Source: Pseudomonadota bacterium (GTDB taxonomy: Bacteria; Pseudomonadota; Alphaproteobacteria; Caulobacterales; Caulobacteraceae). From it: a DNA stretch of 5,860 nt. A program made the translations under genes and the position numbers. Numbering within the stretch: position 1 is the first letter of the stretch; the number at the start of each line of letters is the position of its first letter. The notes beneath the pieces are model-generated. The model did no database searches. It was not told the origin of the DNA and saw nothing but the letters and a program-made list of their open reading frames with translations. This document shows positions 4,457-5,860 of the stretch, piece after piece. The stretch covers positions 1 to 5,860 of the forward strand of contig JAEZHG010000205.1 in NCBI GenBank assembly GCA_023436945.1, in the 5' to 3' direction.

Positions 4457-5860
4457 TCAATAGGACGGTGGAAGGCTGCGGTCGAGACTTGCCTTCATGC
4501 CGCGATACCAACGTCGGATACGCCCGCGCGGCGCAGGGGGCAGGGGCGTGTCCCGCGCTGCGATCAGGATGTTCACAAGGTCCTCTGCCTCGCAGTGCCA
4601 ACCCTCCGGCGTGACATAGACCGGATAGTCGATCAGGGCCGCGTGGATCAGTTCATCAAGGCTGATCTGGCGACCGCGCCGCTCGAAGGTCATGCGGTCC
4701 TCGGTCAGGCCCCATCCGGCATAGAAGGGACGGCCATAGACACTGACCGGCTTGCCCCTCATCAGCGCCTCAAAGCCAGACAGGGAGGTCAGGGTCGCCA
4801 AGCGGTCGCAGGCGTTCAGCAGGTCGATGATGTCCATATCATCGGCCACGGCGTCCACTTCGCTCATCGCATGGGCATCGAGCAGGCCGGGGCGGTTGCC
4901 CGAGGTCACATCCGGATGGTTGCGATAGATCAGGAAATGGTCGGGATAGTCCGCCCGTGCGGCCTCGACGAGGCCGGAGTTGGTCTTGATGTCTCCGCAT
5001 CCGGTCAGGATGGACTTGTCGTTCTCGACCTGACCGACCACCAGAAGGATCGGCTTGTCCGTCGGCCAGTCAGCGGGCAGGGCGCTGCCCTTGAGGTTGT
5101 ATTTCGACAGCCCCGCACCGACGACTTTTTCGCGGAGAAGGCGGGCGCGTTCCAGTTGGCGCGGTGACAGGGCATTGCCCGCGATCAGGCTTTCCAGACG
5201 GCTTGGCGTTCTTGGGTCGTAATAGACGCCCTCGTCGTCCAGAGCGACGGACAGCGCTCCGAAGAAGTCCGATCCCAGACCGCGTGAGCGGATAAAGCCG
5301 TCCTCCATCCGGACGGTCGGGCCTTCATAGCTATCGGCGGCGGCACGGATGATCGGGTTTTCCTTGCCCGCCCACCAGATCAGCTTGCCGTTGTTGGCGC
5401 GGGCGTCGGCTAGGGCCGAGGAAGAGTGCCAGAAGTAACGGACGGTGCCTTTAGGGCTGTTCAGCAGGCGTCGCACAGGCGGGCGCTTGGCGGGCGCAAA
5501 ACCGACCGCGGACCAATGGCCCGCCAGACGGTCGGCGCGGTCACGAAGCGAAATAAGACGCTCAAGCGCATCCTCGGCCTCGCACCGCTGACCGGTCACC
5601 GGATCGACATAACGGGTGTAGCGGATCATGGCCGCGGCCACGACCTGTTCCACCGTTCGCGGGTGGCCACGTCGGCCTGTCAGCACCTTGTCCTGCGTCA
5701 GGCCCCAGCCTGCATAGAAGGGTGCACCGAAACAGGTCACGCGCTTGCCCCGCAGCAGGGCCTCGAACCCGAGTGCCGAGGTCACGACATAGACCGAGTC
5801 CACCGCATCCAGCAGTTCGGCAGGGCGCACGTCTGTGTCGATGAGCGTGACACCCACCAA
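4457..5860 (-). CDS. kpsC: Capsule polysaccharide Kdo-transferase KpsC, C-terminal part (5' end outside window)
   Basis: KpsC builds the beta-linked poly-Kdo linker that joins the capsule polysaccharide to its lipid anchor, on the cytoplasmic face, before ABC-transporter export. The protein is a duplicated glycosyltransferase, and the repeat is visible. TSALGFEALLRGKR with GAPFYAGWGLTQD (visible residues 27-57) ends the first module. TSLSGFEALMRGKP with GRPFYAGWGLTED (358-388) ends the second. Both are followed by a YPVYV/YTRYV and C-E-A-E-D segment. The second module is complete, with RMEDGFIRSRGLGSDF (184-199), the VGQVENDKS strand (275-283) and YRNHPDV (312-318), the presumed nucleotide-sugar site. 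The C-terminus ends RSLPPSY at TGA (4459-4457). The frame is open to the right edge, and the TTG at 5860 is not taken as a start; most of module one lies outside. Expected partners (KpsS, KpsM/T/E/D) are not in the window. Confidence 0.95.
   Translation of the reverse strand: MVGVTLIDTDVRPAELLDAVDSVYVVTSALGFEALLRGKRVTCFGAPFYAGWGLTQDKVLTGRRGHPRTVEQVVAAAMIRYTRYVDPVTGQRCEAEDALERLISLRDRADRLAGHWSAVGFAPAKRPPVRRLLNSPKGTVRYFWHSSSALADARANNGKLIWWAGKENPIIRAAADSYEGPTVRMEDGFIRSRGLGSDFFGALSVALDDEGVYYDPRTPSRLESLIAGNALSPRQLERARLLREKVVGAGLSKYNLKGSALPADWPTDKPILLVVGQVENDKSILTGCGDIKTNSGLVEAARADYPDHFLIYRNHPDVTSGNRPGLLDAHAMSEVDAVADDMDIIDLLNACDRLATLTSLSGFEALMRGKPVSVYGRPFYAGWGLTEDRMTFERRGRQISLDELIHAALIDYPVYVTPEGWHCEAEDLVNILIAARDTPLPPAPRGRIRRWYRGMKASLDRSLPPSY

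Noticed and set aside
4364..5167. 267-codon open frame on the plus strand
   Set aside because: It is antisense to kpsC, with low-complexity translation and no recognisable domain; a codon-bias shadow.

Overview
The window looks like ordinary chromosome from an alphaproteobacterium of moderately high GC. The evidence is the protein style, G/C-rich third codon positions, and one clean match to the alphaproteobacterial general-stress (EcfG) promoter in front of an outer-membrane protein gene. A member of the Caulobacteraceae (an Asticcacaulis- or Brevundimonas-like bacterium) is my best guess, but this is inference only. No phage, insertion sequence, CRISPR array, tRNA or rRNA was seen.

Layout. 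Positions 2-1267 (+) hold the C-terminal half of pyruvate phosphate dikinase (ppdK), cut by the left window edge and closed by a strong intrinsic terminator. A 221-bp regulatory gap follows (1268-1488). It contains an A/T-rich island, a GGAAC-N16-CGTT promoter match and several mutually overlapping hairpins. Then come two tandem paralogous genes for small outer-membrane beta-barrel proteins (1489-2040 and 2189-2728, +). Each has a signal peptide, a C-terminal YVRRF, an AAGGAG ribosome binding site and a stem-loop just upstream of that site. A near-symmetric terminator (2751-2780) separates them from a leftward set of genes on the minus strand: a 94-aa unknown protein (2802-3086), a FabH-type ketoacyl-ACP synthase III of the long PA3286-like subgroup (3189-4328), and the C-terminal part of the capsule Kdo-transferase KpsC (4457-5860, cut by the right edge).

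How the genes fit together. PpdK interconverts pyruvate and phosphoenolpyruvate in central metabolism. The barrel proteins, the ketoacyl synthase and KpsC all relate to the cell envelope: outer-membrane protein, acyl chains and the capsule lipid-linker glycan. The leftward genes may be partly co-transcribed, since no clear terminator follows kpsC, but a hairpin separates the synthase gene from the 94-aa gene. The most interesting part is the 1320-1490 leader. There a stress-sigma promoter, a terminator-like hairpin and a competing hairpin share the same bases. I see no evidence of a wholly new multi-gene system here.
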